Origin: Nodosilinea sp. E11 | GTDB lineage: Bacteria > Cyanobacteriota > Cyanobacteriia > Phormidesmidales > Phormidesmidaceae | Assembly: GCF_032813545.1 (NCBI RefSeq) | Contig: NZ_CP136520.1 | Span: 3,900,001 to 3,964,000, forward strand | Direction: 5' to 3' | Length of the DNA: 64,000 nt | Shown: piece by piece, positions 17,412 through 30,762 of the stretch | Layout of the letters: every line of letters begins with the position of its first letter | Numbering within the stretch: the stretch's first letter is position 1 | Position numbers and translations under genes: made by a program | The notes under the pieces: generated by a model | What the model was told of the DNA's origin: nothing | The model's input: only the letters and a program-made list of their open reading frames with translations | The model's database searches: none

Positions 17412-18992
17412 GTGGGGAGATCCGCTCGATTGCGGCTAAAGCAGCTGTTTACTGGGGTAGTAGGAGTAGCCGGGGTGTGCCTGTTTGGTGGCCTGCCGGC
17501 TAAAGCGACCGCGCGCCTGCAAACCTGGGAGTTTGACACGGGCCAAAACCGCTTGTTATTCACTACTGAGGGTGGTGTTCAGCCCCAGGTCAGTCTGCTG
17601 AGCAATCCTCGTCGTTTAGTGATTGACCTGCCAGGGGTTTTGACCGAAGACGCCCTGGGCGATCAGTTGGTGGGCGGTGCGGTGGCAGCGGTGCGGGTCA
17701 CCCAAGCCAACGCCCAAACCATTCGTATGGTGCTAGAGCTTAACCCTAGCTATGACCTCGACCCTAAACAGGTCAAGGTATGGGGGCTAACCCGCGAACA
17801 GTGGGTGGTGCAACTGCCCGGCACAACTGCCGTCGAGCCTGTCGATCACGGCTTGCAAGCACCGGATTTTTCTAAGGCTGAGGCCTTGCGTCCCCTGGTG
17901 GTGGCAGGCGATCGCCCGCTGCCGGCGCTGATCAGCCGCAATCAAGTTACGCCAGCGGCGGTCAGGGCTACGGCTACTGTGCTACGTGGCGTCCAGGCGA
18001 CTCCCGAAGGGTTCTTCATTCCGACCGTTGGAGCTGCGCCCCAGATCCAGGTCTATCGCACCCGCGATGGCAACCAAGCGCGCCAGCTCGTGATCGATCT
18101 GCTCGATGCGGCGATTGCCCCTGGCCTCTCCCCCGAAGCCCTGCCCCAGGGGCGCTACGGTATCCATCGCTGGAGCTTGACCCAGTTTGCCACCGCGCCC
18201 CCAGCCATTCGCATCACCCTGACGCTGGATGGACACAGCCCCGACTGGCAAATTACTCCCCTGGCTAGCGGCGGTATCTGGGTGACCCCCCTGGGGATGG
18301 CCCCCAGCCAGATTGCCGCGCCACCGACTACCGTCGTACTGCCGGTGGTGAACTCGGCCTCTGCGCCGCCCCCCATTGCCCGGTCGGCGACCCCGGCAGT
18401 ACCCGTGGCTGCGCCCGCTGCGGCCCCAGTTCAGCGAGCCGTTCAGAGGCAGTTTTTAGTGATGCTCGACCCTGGCCACGGCGGGGCTGACCCAGGCGCT
18501 GTGGGCATTGGTGGCCTGCAAGAAAAAGGGGTGGTGTTGGCCGTGGCCCAGCACACAGCGGCGGCTCTGCAAGCCCAGGGTGTTGCAGTCCAGATGACCC
18601 GCCAAGTCGATCAGACGGTTGACCTCCAGCCCCGGGCCGATATGGCTGAGTCGGCCCGCGCCACTGTGTTTGTCAGCATTCACGCCAATGCGGTCAACAT
18701 GCAGCGGCCTGAGGTCAATGGGCTAGAAACCTACTACTACTCAGATTCGGGGCGTGTGTTAGCCACCGTCCTGCAAAACCAGGTGCTCAGCACCATGGCG
18801 ATGAACGATCGCGGCGTGCGCCAGGCCAGGTTCTTAGTGCTGCGTCGCACCTCAATGCCCGCTGCCCTGATCGAAATTGGCTTTGTCACCGGGGCGCTCG
18901 ATGCCCCTAAGCTGCGCGACCCCCGTTGGCAGGCCCAGATGGGCCAGGCGATCGCCCAGGGAATTCTCAATTATCTGCGTGCTCAGCCTTAG
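17412..18992 (+). CDS. N-acetylmuramoyl-L-alanine amidase with N-terminal AMIN domain (AmiC-like)
   Basis: A 526-residue exported cell wall hydrolase that cuts the amide bond between MurNAc and the stem peptide. It has a signal-like N-terminus, two AMIN-type beta domains (about 35-130 and 190-290, peptidoglycan targeting), a Pro/Ala-rich linker, and a C-terminal amidase_3 domain with zinc ligands in DPGHGGADPGA (His), LQEKGVVL (Glu) and VSIHANA (His) and a catalytic Glu in ALIEIGFVTG. Start GTG 17412, with TTG 17430 as an alternative. Its stop overlaps the end of the convergent antiporter gene by four bases. In filamentous cyanobacteria AmiC enzymes act in septum remodelling and cell-cell communication. 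Confidence 0.93.
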   Translation: MGRSARLRLKQLFTGVVGVAGVCLFGGLPAKATARLQTWEFDTGQNRLLFTTEGGVQPQVSLLSNPRRLVIDLPGVLTEDALGDQLVGGAVAAVRVTQANAQTIRMVLELNPSYDLDPKQVKVWGLTREQWVVQLPGTTAVEPVDHGLQAPDFSKAEALRPLVVAGDRPLPALISRNQVTPAAVRATATVLRGVQATPEGFFIPTVGAAPQIQVYRTRDGNQARQLVIDLLDAAIAPGLSPEALPQGRYGIHRWSLTQFATAPPAIRITLTLDGHSPDWQITPLASGGIWVTPLGMAPSQIAAPPTTVVLPVVNSASAPPPIARSATPAVPVAAPAAAPVQRAVQRQFLVMLDPGHGGADPGAVGIGGLQEKGVVLAVAQHTAAALQAQGVAVQMTRQVDQTVDLQPRADMAESARATVFVSIHANAVNMQRPEVNGLETYYYSDSGRVLATVLQNQVLSTMAMNDRGVRQARFLVLRRTSMPAALIEIGFVTGALDAPKLRDPRWQAQMGQAIAQGILNYLRAQP

Positions 18993-21094
18993 GCCCGTTT
19001 GGTGGGGGTAGCGGGGAAGTTCACAATGATGACATTGGTATCCCAATTGGCACGGGTGATGGCCTCGGGTTCGCGACCCAGGGCAGGTTGGCCGACGCTG
19101 TAGGTACTGGCAATTAGGATTAGCAGAGTATTGGGTCTAATGACCTCGGATACCCGCCTAACCGTGTTGCCATGGGTCGGCTGTACCGCGATCGCTTGAT
19201 CTTGGAGCAGGGTAGTGAGTTCGCGATCGCGGCCAGAGCCAACGGCCATCTGCACCACGTGGAGCGGTGCCTTCAGCTCTTCCGCAAGACACTGGGCAAT
19301 GGCTAGGGTACTTTTAACCTGGCTCAGGTTGGCCTGCCTGCCGGTAATCGCCAGCACCACTTGCTCCGTGTTTTCAATTGGCTGGGGAAATCGGCTGATC
19401 AGTACCGGAATGGTTGCCGATCGCACGATGGTGTCGATCACGCTACCAAAGAAATTTTCTTGGTAGGTCGAAAACCCCTTCCAGCCGCAAATTAGCAAGT
19501 CGGCATTGCGTTCTTGGATGGTACGCAAAATGCCCCAGGCAATTGAGTCGTCGATGCGACCAATGGTTTCAACCGGAATCGTCGCGGCGTGGGCAATGGC
19601 TTCGGCGGTGTCGAGTAGACGCAGCTGGCGAGTCCTTTCGGCCTCGACAATGGGTTGATTGCGATCGGGCAGCACGTGTAGGGGCAACAGAGTACCCCCT
19701 ACACGTTTGGTGAGAATCATCGCCAGCTGGAGCAGATTATCTTCAGTACTGGGGTTCGCCACCGGAATCAAAATACGCTGCCCCAGGGTGGGTATGGTCT
19801 CTGTATCCTGGCCTTCTTCGCTTAGTGTCTCCGCGTCAGCGGTCGGACTCTGGATCTGTGCACCCCAGCGAGCGACTACCCAGGGCGACAGCACGCAGCT
19901 CACCAAAATCATGACGATAATCGCATTTACCACGATCTCATCGACTAACCCAATGTCGAAGGCGATGGTAATCGCCGCTAGGGTCGAGGCGGCTTGGGCC
20001 ATCGACAGGCCAAACATCACCATCGTGCTGGGCAGTTTCCATTTGAACCAGCGGGCAGCCCCCCAGGCGGCGACAAATTTGCTGGCCAACTCCGTCAGCA
20101 CAATGATGGCTACCAGCACAATCGACTCTGGCTGGCGAATCAAAATAAATGGGTCCACCAGCATGCCCACTGAAATCAAGAAAATCGGCACAAACAGCGT
20201 GTTGCCAATAAATTGCACTCGGTTCATCAGAGGGCTGAGCCGAGGAATAATTTGGGTAATAGCTACCCCTGCCAGAAATGCCCCGACGATGGGTTCAATC
20301 TCAATCAGGCTGGCTAGGTAAGAGGCCACAAACAGGGCAGCCAGCACAAAGGTAAACTCTGCCCCTTCGTCGTGGCCAAATTTTTTAAAGAACCAGCGGC
20401 CTAGCTTGGGGATGCCCCAAAGCACTGCAAAGGTGTAAATCGTTAGGGCTGGAATTAAAAAGAGCCAAAAGCCCAGGGTGAGATCGCCCTGATCGGCCCT
20501 GACCACCACCGCCAGCACCAGCAGCGCTAGCACGTTGGTAATGAGGGTAGCGCCTAGGGTGGCGGTAGAGGCCGGGTGACGCATAATCCCCAGCTTGTTG
20601 AGCACCGGTAAGGCTACCAGGGTATGGGAGGCAAAACAGGAGGCCACCAGGATCGAGGCCCAAAAGCTGTACTGGAGAGCCATCATCACGGCGGTTCCCA
20701 GCGCCATCGGGACGACGAAGGTGGCTAAACCAAAGATAATCGGCTTATCGGCATTGCGCTTGAGATCGTCAAGGCTGGTTTCAAGGCCGCCTAAAAACAT
20801 CAGAAATAGCAACCCCACAGTGCCCAGCAGCACAATCGTGGGGTCGCGATCTAGAATGCCTAACCCGTAAGGGCCTACCACGACCCCAGATAAGATCAGT
20901 CCGATAATGCCCGGTAGCCGCAGTCGCTCAACCAGCAGCGGAGCCACCAGCATGATGGCCAAAATGGTCAGAAAAATAGCGACCGGGTCCGTAATCGGTT
21001 CTTGCAACAGTTGCCCTAGGGGCAGGGGCATTGACCCTAGCCAGGTTTCTGAACCGGCGATCGCCGCGTGACATTTCAGCCCAAGGTAGGTCAT
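18989..21094 (-). CDS. CPA2-family cation:proton antiporter with C-terminal universal stress domains
   Basis: A 701-residue membrane protein. Residues about 30-420 form a Na+/H+ exchanger-type transporter with roughly 12 helices, including LRLPGIIGLILSGVVVGPYGLG and IVGAFLAGVAITQIIP. Residues about 435-695 carry two UspA-like cytosolic domains (RILIPVANPSTEDNLLQLA and QVVLAITGRQANLSQVKSTLAIAQ). This is the layout of cyanobacterial NhaS/KefB-like proteins with a regulatory USP tail. Ion specificity (Na+ or K+) cannot be decided. ATG 21031 is an alternative start. Convergent with the amidase gene. Confidence 0.9.
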   Translation of the reverse strand: MTYLGLKCHAAIAGSETWLGSMPLPLGQLLQEPITDPVAIFLTILAIMLVAPLLVERLRLPGIIGLILSGVVVGPYGLGILDRDPTIVLLGTVGLLFLMFLGGLETSLDDLKRNADKPIIFGLATFVVPMALGTAVMMALQYSFWASILVASCFASHTLVALPVLNKLGIMRHPASTATLGATLITNVLALLVLAVVVRADQGDLTLGFWLFLIPALTIYTFAVLWGIPKLGRWFFKKFGHDEGAEFTFVLAALFVASYLASLIEIEPIVGAFLAGVAITQIIPRLSPLMNRVQFIGNTLFVPIFLISVGMLVDPFILIRQPESIVLVAIIVLTELASKFVAAWGAARWFKWKLPSTMVMFGLSMAQAASTLAAITIAFDIGLVDEIVVNAIIVMILVSCVLSPWVVARWGAQIQSPTADAETLSEEGQDTETIPTLGQRILIPVANPSTEDNLLQLAMILTKRVGGTLLPLHVLPDRNQPIVEAERTRQLRLLDTAEAIAHAATIPVETIGRIDDSIAWGILRTIQERNADLLICGWKGFSTYQENFFGSVIDTIVRSATIPVLISRFPQPIENTEQVVLAITGRQANLSQVKSTLAIAQCLAEELKAPLHVVQMAVGSGRDRELTTLLQDQAIAVQPTHGNTVRRVSEVIRPNTLLILIASTYSVGQPALGREPEAITRANWDTNVIIVNFPATPTKRA

Positions 21095-21314
21095 GGTCGC
21101 TCGGTAGTGGGGAGTTAGTGAATAGCTTGATCTCTAGCGTTGTCCCTAGGCCCAGGCGCTTAGACGGCCTGAGAGCCTAGCCGACGTTCAGGCGGCCGCC
21201 TTTTGGTAGCAGGCCATAAAACTCTGAGCAATCCCAGGATTCGCCTATCAGGATAACCTCCGGGTTGGGTGATTCGCCTATTTTTCCGATGCTGAGTTCT
21301 GGAGTTTCTGCATC

Positions 21315-22655
21315 CTAGGATAGGTCTTCTAAGAGCGCTAGCAGCTCCCGCTCAAAGGCTACCTGGGCTCGGTTGGTTCTGCCGCCCACGTAGACGATGC
21401 CATTTTTTGCCAGCGCCCACACCTGAGAATGCGACACGTAGCTCATGATCACTCCCAGCATTAGCAGCCCAAACCCGCCGTATACCAAGGGAATGCCGGG
21501 GTCGGCCTTGATCTGTAATCCAGTGCTTCCCACCACGTCCACTAGGGACAACCGGATACCGTTGACCTCTGCCGCCATGCCCTTACGCACCGTAGACACA
21601 AGCTGTCCAGCATTGTCGTAGATCAGTACGGAACCCTGGAGATCGCTGGCCAGCAGGGTGACGCCCTCGCTCATGTCGGGTTTGGTGGGCAGCCAGGTGC
21701 CCCAAAAGCGAGGCCCGTCGTTTTCTAGGGGCTGCATCGGCAGTTGCAGCACTGGGCTGTTATTTAGCTTGACTTGCACCGCCGCAATGCCCCAGTCGGC
21801 CTGGTACAAGGTTACTCCTCTGTGGCGTAGGGGTTGATTGACGAAAATCGTCTTGCGATCGATTTCATCCCCCGCTGAGTCTAAGACTGAGAGGTCAGAG
21901 TAGAACTGGTCGATATTGCCTTCGGGGGTATAGTCAATCCAAAAGCGGTTGACCCGCACCGACCAGTCTTTGGGAATTTGGGCGGCGGCCCAGGGGCCAG
22001 CGTCAAAAATGTTGCGAATTTGGAAGGTCTCGCCGCTAGGCACGATCTCCTGCGCAAAAAAGCCGGTCATGGCGCCCCAAATGGCCCCTGACAAAATGAG
22101 TAGCATGCTGGCATGCACCACAATGGGGCCAATGCGGCCCACGATGCCCTTGCGCCCGTAGAGTTGAGTAGCGTCGCGAAAGACGAGATAGCGCTTTTGA
22201 GCTAGCCCTGCGGCCAGAGAATCTAGATCGGTGGCTGAGAGTTCAGCGCTGAGGGCCAGCTTTTGAAACTGGCGCGGCTGGGTGTAATATTTCCACTTTT
22301 GGGCCGCTCCTAGGGCAGGAAACTGGCGGGTAAAGGTACAGGCGGTAAGGCTAGCGCCAAACACAATTAACAGGGCCAAAAACCACCAGGTGCGGTATAC
22401 GTGGTCTAGGCCGCTGGTCAAGATCACTTTCCAGCTCAAAAACCCAAATAGGGCCGGATCTTCGGGGTAGTTGGTCTGGTAAAACTCCAGGGTTTGGCCC
22501 TGCTCAATCACGGTACCGCTGATGCTAAAAGCGGCGATCGCCAGCAGCAAGACAATGGCTAGTCGCAGATCGGCCAGTAGCGGCAGCAAATCTTGCTGAA
22601 AATAGTTGCGCACCCCGTCTTTAATCGTCGGTGGTGAAGTGTCAGATGCAGCCAT
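21315..22655 (-). CDS. ccs1: Cytochrome c biogenesis protein Ccs1 (CcsB/ResB family)
   Basis: A 446-residue membrane protein of the system II cytochrome c maturation machinery; with CcsA it moves haem across the thylakoid/plasma membrane and attaches it to apocytochromes. It has three N-terminal helices ([43 protein letters not shown] and [19 protein letters not shown]), a large lumenal domain, and a final helix near [26 protein letters not shown] 22655 follows a GAGG box and is preferred over the upstream TTG. It lies 27 bp downstream of ccdA and is probably in one operon with ftsW and ccdA. Confidence 0.95.
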   Translation of the reverse strand: MAASDTSPPTIKDGVRNYFQQDLLPLLADLRLAIVLLLAIAAFSISGTVIEQGQTLEFYQTNYPEDPALFGFLSWKVILTSGLDHVYRTWWFLALLIVFGASLTACTFTRQFPALGAAQKWKYYTQPRQFQKLALSAELSATDLDSLAAGLAQKRYLVFRDATQLYGRKGIVGRIGPIVVHASMLLILSGAIWGAMTGFFAQEIVPSGETFQIRNIFDAGPWAAAQIPKDWSVRVNRFWIDYTPEGNIDQFYSDLSVLDSAGDEIDRKTIFVNQPLRHRGVTLYQADWGIAAVQVKLNNSPVLQLPMQPLENDGPRFWGTWLPTKPDMSEGVTLLASDLQGSVLIYDNAGQLVSTVRKGMAAEVNGIRLSLVDVVGSTGLQIKADPGIPLVYGGFGLLMLGVIMSYVSHSQVWALAKNGIVYVGGRTNRAQVAFERELLALLEDLS

Positions 22656-22682
22656 ATAATTCCTCAAAACAGACCAACACCG

Positions 22683-23426
22683 TTACACCAACGTCGCTGG
22701 CAGCAGCCGTGACAGCAGTGAAAACACGCCAAACCCCAGCAGAAGCGCTCCGCTGGCCGGGGTTACCCAGCTCGACCACTGGCGTAGATCCAGCAGTCGC
22801 TTCAGACTGGCGGTAAACGTCCCCGCCAGCACCAAAGGGGTAACGTAGCCTACGGCGTAGGCCAACAGCAGAGCGCTCCCCAATACAGGGTCTTTCGTCG
22901 CTGAAATCCAGGCCAGTAGGGTCGCCAGTACTGGGGTGCTACAGGGCGATGCCACAATGCCAAAGGTGAGGCCGAGGGCGTAGGCCCTTAGCCAGGGGGG
23001 CAGGTTCCACCGCTCGAAGGTGGGGCCTGCCCCAGCGGGTAGCGCCAACGGCATAACCCCTAACAGGTTTAACCCCATGGCGATCGCCACCACACTTACC
23101 ACAATGGGTAAGCCCCAGGCGACCTGACCATACACTAGACCAAAAAAACCAGCGATCAGACCCAGCAGCGCCAGGGTAGTGGCTAGACCAAGGGCAAAGG
23201 AGAGCGATCGCACCAGCGCCCCCCTTCGGTTCCCCGCTTCATAGCCGCCCATATAGCCCACCATAATCGGCAGCATCGACAGCAGACAGGGTGACAGACT
23301 CGTCAGCAAACCCGCTAGCCCTACCACCGAGAGGCTAATCCACGACACCTGAGTCAACTGGGCATTGACGAGCTGATTGGCCCATTGGGCAATTTCGTAG
23401 AGATAAAGCTGAAGGCTTTGGAACAT
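22683..23426 (-). CDS. ccdA: Cytochrome c biogenesis / thiol-disulfide transport protein CcdA
   Basis: A 247-residue, six-helix protein that carries reducing equivalents across the membrane to keep apocytochrome c cysteines reduced. The two redox cysteines are in SLSPCLLSMLP and VASPCSTPVLATLL. Placement at ATG 23426 (MFQSLQLYLYEI) gives the family length. The open frame further upstream runs into a copy of the dispersed repeat (23507-23610) and is unlikely to be coding. Its downstream neighbour ccs1 works in the same pathway. Confidence 0.95.
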   Translation of the reverse strand: MFQSLQLYLYEIAQWANQLVNAQLTQVSWISLSVVGLAGLLTSLSPCLLSMLPIMVGYMGGYEAGNRRGALVRSLSFALGLATTLALLGLIAGFFGLVYGQVAWGLPIVVSVVAIAMGLNLLGVMPLALPAGAGPTFERWNLPPWLRAYALGLTFGIVASPCSTPVLATLLAWISATKDPVLGSALLLAYAVGYVTPLVLAGTFTASLKRLLDLRQWSSWVTPASGALLLGFGVFSLLSRLLPATLV

Positions 23427-23506
23427 TAACCAAGGTGGCGAAAGGCAAAGGCATTCACCATTGTAACAATCTGGCAACCTGCTCTCAGACTTCTGTTTAT
23501 CAGGTA

Positions 23507-23610
23507 ACACTAAATCCTGTTTAGTTACCCCCGGTTCAGACGGGCGCATGCCATGCGCCCCTACGATTTGGCCGGTTGGGAATTGGGGTTATGCAATTCG
23601 GATTGGGGAT
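23507..23610. repeat. Dispersed intergenic element, copy C
   Basis: Reads ACACTAAATCC at the left, GTTACCCCCGGTTCAGACGG, a hairpin core GGGCGCATGCCATGCGCCCC, TTGGCCGGTTGGGAATTGGG, and ATTCGGATTGGGGAT at the right. About 104 bp, colinear with the copy at 42462-42566. It sits between ftsW and ccdA. Confidence 0.75.
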
Positions 23611-23620
23611 AAAACGTGTT

Positions 23621-24841
23621 TTAAGACAAAGCGTTGCCACCGTCTAAAACCCGCAGGGGCGATCGCGCTTGATTGCCAGCCGCTGATTGGTGCCGCTGCA
23701 AAGGCACTGGCGCATCAAGATTAATATCTCTGGCGGCCCGCACCAGCAGCGCCGCTGTCGCCAAGCTAGCCACCATTGAGCTACCTCCGTAGCTCAGCAG
23801 CGGAAAAGGCAGCCCCGTGGTCGGCAGCACTCCAGTTGCCACTCCCATATTCAGCAGCGCTTGACCCACCAAAACGACCATTGCCCCCACGGCTACTAGC
23901 CGGTATAGAGGCTGCTTTAACCGCAGGGCCACCAACATGGCCAGCGAGGCATATAGGCCCAAAAATAGCAGCAGCACCAGACAGCCCGCAAAGCCAAACT
24001 CTTCAGCAAATACGGCAAAGATAAAGTCGGTGTATTGAATGGGCAACGAATACAGCTTTTGCTCAGACAGCCCAAACCCCTGGCCCCACAACCCACCAGA
24101 CCCAATGGCCAACAAACTCTGCACGAGCTGATAGCCCTTATTCCCCGGATCAGCCCAGGGATTTAGAAAAGAAACGATTCGCTCGCGCTGGTAAGACTTG
24201 AGACTAATGCTGACTACCGCCGCTAAGAGTCCGCCCCCTGAGGTCAGCAGCAGATATAGATAGGGCAACCCCGACGCCAATGCAATCAACCACAGGGTCA
24301 GGCCACAGATTGCCGCCGTACTGAGATTGGGCTGAATCAAAATCAAGCCCAAAATTGCCGCAAAAATGCCTAGCCAAGTGAGACGAGTTGACCAGGAGAG
24401 CCGATGCCAGCTGCCAAACAGCCGCGCCCCCTGTAACACTAGGCAGGGTTTGATCAGCTCTGAGGGCTGAATCATAAACGGGCCTATGGGCAACCAACGA
24501 GTCGCCCCATTCACGGTCACCCCCAGGGACGGGATGAGAGTCAGGGCTACCAGCCCTACCAACACCAGCAGCACAATGCCTGAACCCTGGATCAACCGAT
24601 CTAGGGAGGTATGTACAATCCGGTTGAACACCACTAACCCAACCACCACCCACATCAGTTGAACCATCACGTAGTGCAGTCCATAGCCATGCTCAACGAC
24701 GGCTACCGCATAGGAGGCAGAAAACAGCACTAGCAGCCCAGCTCCTAGCCATACAAAGGTGAGCCACCGGAGCCAGCGGGCTTCCGCTGACCACTGACTT
24801 ACCGTGGGGTCAATCCATGGAATCAATCGCGCAATGTTCAC
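23621..24841 (-). CDS. ftsW: SEDS-family peptidoglycan polymerase FtsW
   Basis: A 406-residue protein with about ten membrane helices; septal glycosyltransferase that works with a class B PBP in cell division. Characteristic segments are GATRWLPIGPFMIQPSELIKP, NPWADPGNKGYQLVQSLLAIGSGG, GFGLSEQKLYSLPIQYTDFIFAVFAEEFGF and TGLPFPLLSYGGSSM. The start is GTG 24841. RodA is the alternative SEDS member, but the AEEFGF segment and the link to ccdA/ccs1 favour FtsW. First gene of the ftsW-ccdA-ccs1 run. Confidence 0.92.
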   Translation of the reverse strand: MNIARLIPWIDPTVSQWSAEARWLRWLTFVWLGAGLLVLFSASYAVAVVEHGYGLHYVMVQLMWVVVGLVVFNRIVHTSLDRLIQGSGIVLLVLVGLVALTLIPSLGVTVNGATRWLPIGPFMIQPSELIKPCLVLQGARLFGSWHRLSWSTRLTWLGIFAAILGLILIQPNLSTAAICGLTLWLIALASGLPYLYLLLTSGGGLLAAVVSISLKSYQRERIVSFLNPWADPGNKGYQLVQSLLAIGSGGLWGQGFGLSEQKLYSLPIQYTDFIFAVFAEEFGFAGCLVLLLFLGLYASLAMLVALRLKQPLYRLVAVGAMVVLVGQALLNMGVATGVLPTTGLPFPLLSYGGSSMVASLATAALLVRAARDINLDAPVPLQRHQSAAGNQARSPLRVLDGGNALS

Positions 24842-24898
24842 CCTGCTACCCCGCCTGCCCTAAGGCCAAGTCGTTCAACGGCCAAGTATAGCGGAGGC

Positions 24899-24945
24899 AA
24901 CTATTTTTGTGATTTCTAAACGGCCCAAAACTCACAAAAATAGTT
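24899..24945. promoter_or_regulatory. Perfect 14-bp inverted repeat between apcC and ftsW
   Basis: AACTATTTTTGTGA (24899-24912) and TCACAAAAATAGTT (24932-24945) are exact complements around a 19-base loop. It lies downstream of the apcC stop and about 58 bp upstream of the ftsW start. It could be a dimeric-repressor operator for ftsW or the end of the apc transcript; the A/T arms favour an operator. Confidence 0.5.
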
Positions 24946-25085
24946 AACCTGAGAGCCTTCGCCAAAAACACAACGGCAGGGCCAGCCCATTGGCTAACCC
25001 TGCACGTATCACAGCATTATTTAGTAACGCAGTAAAAAAATTTCTTAGATGCTCTGCTAAAGCAGGTCTCCGGTTGCAAAACCAA

Positions 25086-25289
25086 TTAGAGCAGACCAGT
25101 ATTGGCACCCTGGCGACCGGTGGCCAGTTCAACCTTGACGATTTTGCCGCCCATTTTTTGAATGCGCTGCTGCTCTTTAAACCAGTTGTCGTAGGGGACT
25201 AGCTTGGTGAAGAAGGTATTTTGTAGTTCCCGCTGGGTGCGAATTCTAGTTTGGCTAGGAACACAAGCGGTGATCTTAAACATGCGCAT
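25086..25289 (-). CDS. apcC: Allophycocyanin core small linker (LC7.8)
   Basis: A 67-residue linker that caps allophycocyanin trimers in the phycobilisome core. MRMFKITACVPSQTRIRTQRELQNTFF and the C-terminal VKVELATG are diagnostic of the CpcD/ApcC fold, and the length is exact. Last gene of the apcEABC cluster, separated from apcB by 251 bp rich in inverted repeats that may set its lower expression. A short stem CTGC-TTTA-GCAG followed by a T-run lies just downstream (about 25040-25065). Confidence 0.97.
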   Translation of the reverse strand: MRMFKITACVPSQTRIRTQRELQNTFFTKLVPYDNWFKEQQRIQKMGGKIVKVELATGRQGANTGLL

Positions 25290-25335
25290 GGCCGAAAACT
25301 CTCCTGCTATCTCATTGGACAGATGTAAACCAAAT

Positions 25336-25557
25336 CCAAGTCCAGAAGTGGAGCTTTGCCGCTAGGAAAACCACAGATTCCGAGCTGGACTTGGTGCAAA
25401 GACTTAAAAGCCAGAGTCGAAAGCCAATGCTTAGACAGCAGGAAGACAGTAAAGCACAACCCAGTGTCTTCAACACTCGCCCCTGACTCTGGCCTAGGTC
25501 AGCTCTGGCCAATGGCCAAAGCGCAATGGATGAGCCTGGACTAGCTCAAGCCAGAGC
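25336..25557 (-). promoter_or_regulatory. Nested inverted repeats in the apcB-apcC spacer
   Basis: Three arm pairs are visible: CCAAGTCCAG (25336-25345) with CTGGACTTGG (25385-25394); GCCAGAGTC (25410-25418) with GACTCTGGC (25485-25493); and GCTCTGGC (25502-25509) with GCCAGAGC (25550-25557), the last reaching into the apcB stop region. Folded as RNA they could limit read-through into apcC or protect the apcAB message. Confidence 0.5.
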
Positions 25558-26026
25558 AGATGTAGTCAAAGTAAACGCCCATTTCCTTACCAGCGTCAGC
25601 GCCCACCAGGCTGGCGGTCACTTCTTTCATGGCTTGGATGGAGTTAACGGTAGCGCCGATGGGTACACCCAGGGAGTTGTAGGTTTCCTTGAGGCCGTTG
25701 AGCACGCGCTCATCCAGGATGGAGGGATCCCCAGCCAGCATGGCGTAGGTGGCGTAGCGCAGGTAGTAGTCGAGGTCGCGGATGCAGGCCGCATAGCGAC
25801 GGGTGGTGTACATGTTGCCACCGGGACGGGTGATGTCAGAGTACAGCAGGGACTTAGCCACGGCTTCCTTGACGATTTCAGCGGCGTTGGCGCTGATGGT
25901 GCTAGCGGCACGAACGCGCAGCTCACCGGTTTGGAAGTAGGCTTTGAGCTTGTCTAGAGCAGACCCGTCCAGGTACTTGCCCTGCACGTCGGAGGAATTG
26001 ATAACAGAAGTAATTGCGTCTTGCAT
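25541..26026 (-). CDS. apcB: Allophycocyanin beta subunit
   Basis: A 161-residue phycobiliprotein of the phycobilisome core. Cys81 (in [15 protein letters not shown]) is the phycocyanobilin attachment site, and Asn71 (GGNMY) is the residue that is methylated in beta-type subunits. Pairs with ApcA, coded 64 bp upstream; the spacer carries an AAGGAAG ribosome site. Start ATG 26026. Confidence 0.98.
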   Translation of the reverse strand: MQDAITSVINSSDVQGKYLDGSALDKLKAYFQTGELRVRAASTISANAAEIVKEAVAKSLLYSDITRPGGNMYTTRRYAACIRDLDYYLRYATYAMLAGDPSILDERVLNGLKETYNSLGVPIGATVNSIQAMKEVTASLVGADAGKEMGVYFDYICSGLS

Positions 26027-26090
26027 TGGTGAAGCTTCCTTAGAACTGACGTAATCTCAACAACGAATCGACGAAGTAGCGCGATCGCGA

Positions 26091-26576
26091 CTACTGCATA
26101 GCGCCGACAACATAGTCGAAGTAGGATGCGGCTTCGGAGGCGTCATCGCTGGACAGCAGCGAGGTAGCCACAGCCTTCATGGAGCGCACAGACTCAGCCA
26201 CAGCGGGGATGGGGGTGCCCAGGGAGTTGTACATTTCGCGCACACCCACCAGACCAATTTCTTCGATGGGGGTCACATCACCAGCAACCACACCGTAGGT
26301 GATTAGGCGCAGGTAGTAGTCCATGTCACGCAGGCAGGTAGCGGTCATTTCTTCGCCGTAGGCATTGCCACCGGGAGAAACGATGTCAGGGCGCTTTTGG
26401 AAGAGCTGGTTGCCAGCTTCCTTGACGATGCGCTCACGGGATTCGGTCAACACCTGAGCAATGCGCAGACGGCGCTCACCAGAGGTGACAAAGCCCTTGA
26501 TGCGATCTAGCTCACCGGGGCTAAGGTAACGAGCCTCAGCATCGGCATTCACGATTGACTTCGTGACAATACTCAT
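26091..26576 (-). CDS. apcA: Allophycocyanin alpha subunit
   Basis: A 161-residue core phycobiliprotein. The bilin-binding Cys81 lies in [27 protein letters not shown] ribosome site precedes ATG 26576 closely, which suits very high expression. It is 401 bp downstream of apcE, a spacer long enough for a separate strong promoter for apcAB. Confidence 0.98.
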   Translation of the reverse strand: MSIVTKSIVNADAEARYLSPGELDRIKGFVTSGERRLRIAQVLTESRERIVKEAGNQLFQKRPDIVSPGGNAYGEEMTATCLRDMDYYLRLITYGVVAGDVTPIEEIGLVGVREMYNSLGTPIPAVAESVRSMKAVATSLLSSDDASEAASYFDYVVGAMQ

Positions 26577-26977
26577 TGATGGATTCCTCCGAAAAATATG
26601 ACCAGATGAATTGAAACTGGCATTTAAGGGTTTAGGGCCAGAGCTAACTCTATGTAGAACCTCAGACCTGGCAACCTTCCCGATTAATTGTCCGGTATTG
26701 CGTCAGCCTTCTTCAAAGTCGCGAAATATTTTGTAATAGTTTTCCTCAGGTTTCCCGAAGGCCGATGGGAACGCGATTTTGGGGCCGCGTACACACAGCC
26801 CTATCCCACAAAAACTATGGCCCTAGCTCAATTTAGAGCCTGGGCTTCATACTTCGTTACCTAATTTAGCTGGCGAAATTTTTAGGCCAATGTTTAGCCA
26901 GAACTACCGACTGCGCTTGATGCTATTAATCACAGCGAACAGAGGTAGTGTTGCTACCTCTGTTCGCTGGTCACAGC
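26577..26977 (-). promoter_or_regulatory. apcE-apcA spacer (leader/promoter of apcAB)
   Basis: About 400 bp with no gene. Next to the apcE stop is a strong hairpin (26934-26968). The rest is AT-richer than its surroundings and ends in the apcA ribosome site. This is the expected place for a light-regulated apcAB promoter and long untranslated leader, but I cannot assign promoter boxes with confidence. Confidence 0.45.
26934..26968 (-). terminator. Stem-loop directly after apcE
   Basis: Perfect 15-bp stem AGCGAACAGAGGTAG / CTACCTCTGTTCGCT with a 5-base loop, nine bases past the apcE stop. No U-run follows on the transcribed strand, so it may be an attenuation, processing or RNA-stabilising element rather than a simple terminator. 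Confidence 0.65.
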
Positions 26978-30762
<3,785 letters not shown>

